Positions 6,075-9,290 of a stretch of DNA of 9,290 bases are shown here, piece after piece. Position 1 is the first letter of the stretch. Each line of letters starts with the position of its first letter. The position numbers and the translations under genes are program-made. Source of the DNA: Bacteroidales bacterium UBA5371 (lineage in GTDB: Bacteria > Bacteroidota > Bacteroidia > Bacteroidales > P3); assembly GCA_002407855.1 (NCBI GenBank), contig DHPF01000013.1:1-9290 (forward strand). Reading direction: 5' to 3'. The notes under the pieces are model-generated. The model was not told the DNA's origin and searched no databases. It worked only from the letters and a program-made list of their open reading frames with translations.

Positions 6075-7268
6075 TTAATCTATTATTGCTTTAATGCCAG
6101 GTAGGGTTTTGCCTTCTAAGTATTCTAACATTGCACCTCCTCCGGTTGAGATGTATGAAACTTCTTTTGCGTATCCTGATTGGTTGATTGCAGCAACGGA
6201 GTCTCCTCCTCCAACGGCTGAGAAAGCTCCTTTTTGGGTGGCTTTGGCTATACATTCTGCGATGGAGAATGTTCCTTTTGCAAATGACGGCATTTCAAAA
6301 ACGCCCATTGGTCCGTTCCAAAGTATGGTTTTAGAATTAAGAATTGTGTTCTTAAAAAGCTCAATTGATTTCTCACCGATGTCCATTCCCATGAAGCCTT
6401 CTGGAATATTATTATCGGAGGTTGTCTTGATATTTGCATTATTATCAAACTTATCTGCTATAAGATGATCGTTAGGAAGAATTAGCTTAGTATTTTGTTT
6501 TTTCATCTCTTGCATAAGTTCTTTTGCAAGCTCTATCTTGTCATCTTCGCATATAGATGTTCCTATATTAACTCCCATAGCTTTTAAAAACGTGTATGTC
6601 ATCCCGCCTCCAATTATCATATTATCTACTATTGGGGAGAGGTTTTTGAGGATATCTATCTTTGAACTCACCTTTGAGCCTCCTACAATTGCAGTAAAAG
6701 GTTTCTGTGGGTTATTCATTAGCTTTTGTAGGTTTTTGATTTCGTTTTCCATTAAAAAGCCAAAATACTTGTCGTTAGGAAAGAAACGAGCTATGGTTGC
6801 AGTTGAACTATGCTCACGATGGGCTGTTCCGAAAGCATCATTAACATAAGCATCACCCAACAAAGAAAGGTGTTTAGCAAATTCAACATCCCCTTTTGTT
6901 TCTTGAGGATAGAAGCGTATGTTCTCCAAAAGCATAATATCACCATCGTGCATGTTTGAGCAAAGGGTTGTTACTTTTTCTCCCAAGAGTTCTTGTGTAA
7001 AGATAACATCTCTTTGAAGCATTTCAGAAAGGTGTTTGGCAACTGGTTTTAATGTAAACTCTTCTTCAAAGCCGCCCTTCTTAGGTCTTCCAAAATGAGC
7101 CATAAGTATAACTGCTGCTCCGTCATCAAGTAGTTTTTTGATGGTTGGCATTGACTCACGCATACGAGTGTCGTCGGTGATTTGTTTAGTTTCATTTAAA
7201 GGAACATTGAAGTCCACTCTAACCAATACCTTCTTACCTTTGAAGTTTACGTCTTTTATTGATTTCAT
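6075..7268 (-). CDS. pgk: Phosphoglycerate kinase
   Basis: Pgk transfers the acyl phosphate of 1,3-bisphosphoglycerate to ADP, the first ATP-yielding step of lower glycolysis, in the cytoplasm. The 397-aa length is typical of bacterial enzymes. Visible motifs are RVDFNVPL (17-24), HFGRP (58-62), LLENIRFYPQE (113-123), NDAFGTAHREHSS (143-155), GGSKVSSKIDIL (196-207), GGGMTYTFLKA (220-230), WNGPMGVFE (317-325), GGGDSVAAI (353-361) and TGGGAMLEYLEG (375-386). Together these cover the substrate-binding basic patch and the nucleotide site, and nothing appears missing. It is the first gene of a two-gene minus-strand operon with the dehydrogenase and has a leader of about 150 nt from the promoter at 7429-7455. 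Confidence 0.98.
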   Translation of the reverse strand: MKSIKDVNFKGKKVLVRVDFNVPLNETKQITDDTRMRESMPTIKKLLDDGAAVILMAHFGRPKKGGFEEEFTLKPVAKHLSEMLQRDVIFTQELLGEKVTTLCSNMHDGDIMLLENIRFYPQETKGDVEFAKHLSLLGDAYVNDAFGTAHREHSSTATIARFFPNDKYFGFLMENEIKNLQKLMNNPQKPFTAIVGGSKVSSKIDILKNLSPIVDNMIIGGGMTYTFLKAMGVNIGTSICEDDKIELAKELMQEMKKQNTKLILPNDHLIADKFDNNANIKTTSDNNIPEGFMGMDIGEKSIELFKNTILNSKTILWNGPMGVFEMPSFAKGTFSIAECIAKATQKGAFSAVGGGDSVAAINQSGYAKEVSYISTGGGAMLEYLEGKTLPGIKAIID

Positions 7269-7428
7269 TGTATTTGTATTTTTTAATTGATTAATTTAAT
7301 TATTCATTACTTACTTTAAAACTCATCATTTCTCTGTTCTTTGAAGTTAAAAAATTGTCTTTTGATTTCATTTTTCTATCTTCAAGAGTTATTTTATTAA
7401 AACTTGATTCTAATTTCTTATTAGACTA

Positions 7429-7455
7429 CAAAGGTATAAAATAAATAGTAAACAA
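7429..7455 (-). promoter_or_regulatory. Promoter of the pgk operon
   Basis: On the minus strand TACCTTTG (7436-7429) matches the TANNTTTG -7 consensus, with TTG (7455-7453) 16 bases upstream as a possible -33 box. Transcription would begin near 7422, leaving a leader of about 150 nt before the pgk ATG. The leader contains a 23-codon open frame (7371-7300). Confidence 0.5.
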
Positions 7456-7509
7456 TCCTATTAAAAAGGATAAAAAGAATGGGTTTTTAAATTTTTTATG
7501 CTTATCTTT

Positions 7510-7538
7510 TTTGAGTTGAGCAAATTTTACTATCTTTG
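7510..7538 (+). promoter_or_regulatory. Promoter of corA
   Basis: TATCTTTG (7531-7538) is an exact TANNTTTG -7 element, with TTTG (7510-7513) 17 bases upstream as the likely -33 box. The start point would be near 7545, giving a leader of about 30 nt. It is divergent from the pgk promoter, and the two -7 elements are about 95 bases apart. Confidence 0.6.
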
Positions 7539-7559
7539 CAAGGTATTTTTTTAAAAGAG

Positions 7560-7567
7560 AAAGGAGG
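7560..7567 (+). promoter_or_regulatory. Strong Shine-Dalgarno site that fixes the corA start
   Basis: AAAGGAGG lies seven bases before the ATG at 7575 and is an almost ideal anti-16S match. Such sites are uncommon in Bacteroidota, whose genes usually lack them. It argues for the ATG at 7575 over the in-frame TTG at 7536, which falls inside the promoter. Confidence 0.75.
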
Positions 7568-7574
7568 ATATAGC

Positions 7575-8492
7575 ATGATAGAAACAATAAATTTTGAGAA
7601 CGTTAAGTGGTTGCATATCCTTAACCCGAGTGAAGATGATTTTGATTTTCTAATTAAAGAGTACGAGTTTCACCCCTTAGATATTGAAGATTGTAGGTCG
7701 GTTAATCAGCGTCCTAAGATTGACGAATATGATGACTACTACTTTTTAGTTTTGCATTTTCCTTTTTTTGATAAGGCTAACAAGTTTGTTAGGGTTAAAG
7801 AAGTGAAGATATTTTGGGGTAAAGACTATATCGTAACCATTGGTCGTTCGCACTGGGTTGTGAAGAACTTGTTTAAAGATCTTCAAAAGATGTATCAAAC
7901 GGGCAGTGAAGACTTACCTGAAATTGTTGAAAGTTCTGATAGCCTTTTGTACCATATATTAGATAGGTTAATGGTAGAGACCTATACTTTAATCCTTAGA
8001 ATAGGGACAGAGGTGGACGGAATTAGCTACGACATATTTACCAAAAAGGCAGAGAAAGTTATTGAGCAACTCTCTATTACAAGAAAGAATATTATCTCTC
8101 TTAATACCACCTTTAAACCACAGGTTAGGGTTTTCCATAAGTTTGAATCGGGAGGAATAAAAGGTTATGAAGAGGATATGGAAGACTACTGGGGAAATAT
8201 CTTAGACCAATATCAGAAGATGTTTGACTTAATTGAAGATTATGGAGAGCTGATTGAGGGGCTAAGTCATACCTTTGATTCTTTGCAGACCAATAAGACT
8301 AACGAAATTATGAAGATTCTAACCTTTATTTCTACCATTATGCTCCCATTGTCTGTGATTTCAGGAATTTATGGAATGAATGTAGATTTACCTTTTATGG
8401 AAAAAAGATGGATATTTGGTGGAATAGTTCTTGTTATGCTTTTGGTTGTTGCAGGATTCTTTATATACTTTAAGAAAAAACGCTGGTTGTAA
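7575..8492 (+). CDS. corA: CorA-family magnesium/divalent cation transporter
   Basis: The 305-aa product has the CorA layout: a large cytoplasmic N-terminal domain (about 1-245) with a long helix, then two C-terminal membrane helices (about 247-265 and 280-298). The TNEIMKILT segment (242-250) leads into TM1, which ends with the signature YGMNV (266-270) that forms the Mg2+ selectivity ring of the homopentamer. The protein ends in a basic KKKRW tail, consistent with a cytoplasmic C-terminus. Family members import Mg2+ and some carry Co2+, Ni2+ or Zn2+, so exact specificity cannot be read. The start was set at ATG 7575 because of the strong ribosome-binding site; an upstream TTG frame would add 13 residues and overlap the promoter. 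It appears to be transcribed alone. Confidence 0.95.
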   Translation: MIETINFENVKWLHILNPSEDDFDFLIKEYEFHPLDIEDCRSVNQRPKIDEYDDYYFLVLHFPFFDKANKFVRVKEVKIFWGKDYIVTIGRSHWVVKNLFKDLQKMYQTGSEDLPEIVESSDSLLYHILDRLMVETYTLILRIGTEVDGISYDIFTKKAEKVIEQLSITRKNIISLNTTFKPQVRVFHKFESGGIKGYEEDMEDYWGNILDQYQKMFDLIEDYGELIEGLSHTFDSLQTNKTNEIMKILTFISTIMLPLSVISGIYGMNVDLPFMEKRWIFGGIVLVMLLVVAGFFIYFKKKRWL

Positions 8493-8602
8493 CTTCTATA
8501 TCTAAGATAGGTTCTGATTTCAACAAAACTTATTCAAATACTATAATAATAAAGTTTTACGTTATATATCAAAGATTGATTAACAATTTAAAAATTAGTA
8601 CT

Positions 8603-9247
8603 ATGAAAAAATTAATTCTATTTGTTTGTGCGATATTTTTAATGGGAACACTAAGTGTTTCTGCGCAAACCCCAGAGAAAACAAAAACAGAAACAAAGGT
8701 AGATTCTGACATACAGAAAGCAGAAAAGAACCTTAAAGATGCTGAACTTGATGCTCAAAAGGCAATAGAGGCGTCTCAAAAGAAATTAGAAGAATTAGAA
8801 AGAGAAAAAGCTATTTTAGAGAAACAAACTCAGGCACAGCAAAAGGCAGAAGAAAAGAAACTTGAAGCTGATAATTTAGGTTCAAAAGCTGAGGATGCCA
8901 AATCAAGAGTTAAAAGTGCGGAATCAAATGTTAATTCTGCAAAAGAAGGAGTAAAGGATGCAAAGAAAAGAGTTGATGATGCTAAGCAAAGAGTGAAAGA
9001 AGCTAAGCAAAGAGTGAAGGACGAACAAGCAAGAGTGAAAGAAGCAAAAGAAGGAGTGAAATCTGCTGAGCAAAAGGTGAAAGAGGCAAAAGAAAAACAA
9101 AAGCAAGAGAAACAAGAAGCAAAAGCTGCCAAACAAGTTGCCAAAGAAGCCAAAAAGGAAGCTAAGCAAGCAAAGAAAGATGCAAAGAATGTAAAGAAGA
9201 TGGAAAAAGAAAGAGTAAAAGCAGAGGAAGGAAATACTACTAAATAA
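8603..9247 (+). CDS. Secreted Lys/Ala-rich heptad-repeat coiled-coil protein
   Basis: I do not recognise a named family for this 214-aa protein. It opens with a Sec signal peptide (1-21) with likely cleavage after SVSA, leaving a mature N-terminus at QTPEK. There is no lipobox, so it is probably periplasmic. The mature part is almost all predicted helix. Residues 103-200 are fourteen gapless heptads of the type VKEAKQR, with Val then Ala at the a and d positions, changing to Ala/Ala and very Lys-rich after about 170. The mature chain contains no Cys, His, Phe, Trp or Tyr and only one Pro. It could be a rod-like envelope spacer, a TolA-like or LEA-like helix, or an anionic-polymer binder; none can be chosen. 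The start is ATG 8603, because the upstream in-frame TTG at 8576 would put a polar tail before the signal peptide. Confidence 0.8.
   Translation: MKKLILFVCAIFLMGTLSVSAQTPEKTKTETKVDSDIQKAEKNLKDAELDAQKAIEASQKKLEELEREKAILEKQTQAQQKAEEKKLEADNLGSKAEDAKSRVKSAESNVNSAKEGVKDAKKRVDDAKQRVKEAKQRVKDEQARVKEAKEGVKSAEQKVKEAKEKQKQEKQEAKAAKQVAKEAKKEAKQAKKDAKNVKKMEKERVKAEEGNTTK
8909..9202 (+). repeat. Fourteen 21-bp in-frame repeats encoding heptads
   Basis: The DNA repeats with a 21-base period in frame with the coding sequence, one unit per heptad (codons 103-200). Units starting at 8972 and 8993 share GCTAAGCAAAGA, and several units begin GTGAAAGAAGC or a close variant, which points to expansion by tandem duplication. 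Outer units are more diverged. The bias also leaves long open frames on the minus strand, which are by-products. Confidence 0.8.
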
Positions 9248-9270
9248 AGATAATATAAGTTTTCTTTAAA

Positions 9271-9290
9271 ATGAAAAAGGTCTTAGTTAT
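9271..9290 (+). CDS. Start of a downstream gene, truncated by the window edge
   Basis: An ATG followed by AAA AAG GTC TTA GTT reads MKKVLV, a start typical of several cytosolic families. It lies 23 bases after the stop of the coiled-coil gene on the same strand. Only six full codons are visible, so no product can be named and even its reality is uncertain. Confidence 0.35.

Noticed and set aside
6094..6849. Plus-strand open frames of 124 and 103 codons opposite pgk
   Set aside because: They are antisense to fully conserved pgk motifs and show no motif of their own.
7536..7574. TTG start for corA adding 13 residues
   Set aside because: The TTG is part of the TATCTTTG promoter element, and a strong ribosome-binding site precedes the ATG at 7575.
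8576..8602. TTG start for the coiled-coil protein adding nine residues
   Set aside because: The ATG at 8603 begins a textbook signal peptide; the extension is polar and would displace it.
8830..9169. Long minus-strand open frames of 107 and 81 codons
   Set aside because: They are shadows of the 21-bp coding repeat, giving Ser/Phe-rich low-complexity products opposite a well-supported secreted protein.

Overview
The window is AT-rich chromosomal DNA that reads as Bacteroidota, most likely order Bacteroidales. The evidence is three well-formed promoters of the Bacteroidota sigma-ABfr type (-7 element TANNTTTG, -33 element TTG/TTTG) in the gaps, a MeaB GTPase of the methylmalonyl-CoA mutase system, a long PriA (824 aa) and a META-domain lipoprotein. 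A genus cannot be named from sequence alone. Nothing looks like a phage, plasmid, defence locus or biosynthetic cluster. The genes are housekeeping or near-housekeeping, and the unusual material lies between them.

Layout from left to right. Positions 1-733 hold no convincing gene. They contain a strong leftward promoter (147-176) whose -33 box sits inside a perfect 14-bp palindrome (172-185), then a short array of 21-22-bp palindromic repeats (420-506). A rightward promoter (684-691) then leads into a packed three-gene operon: meaB (734-1846), a META-domain lipoprotein (1846-2295, overlapping by one base) and priA (2298-4772, two bases later). Positions 4773-5301 form a convergent intergenic region with a second repeat array: six units of exactly 23 bp (4976-5113), each built on a palindromic core, plus a near-palindrome and a separated inverted repeat.

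On the minus strand, pgk (7268-6075) and a YdfG-like short-chain dehydrogenase (6069-5302) form a two-gene operon. Its promoter lies at about 7429-7455, giving a leader of roughly 150 nt that could encode a 23-residue peptide. Divergently, corA (7575-8492) has its own promoter and an unusually strong Shine-Dalgarno sequence. It is followed by a secreted, lysine/alanine-rich heptad-repeat coiled-coil protein (8603-9247) and the first codons of another gene at the right edge (9271).

Functionally the genes cover cobalamin-dependent mutase maintenance, envelope lipoprotein function, replication restart, glycolysis, NADPH-linked hydroxyacid/aldehyde metabolism, Mg2+ transport and a periplasmic structural or unknown role. 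They do not form one pathway. The best candidates for something undescribed are the two repeat arrays. Their sequences are unrelated, but both use near two-helical-turn spacing with one palindrome per unit, which suggests a class of small intergenic elements in this genome.
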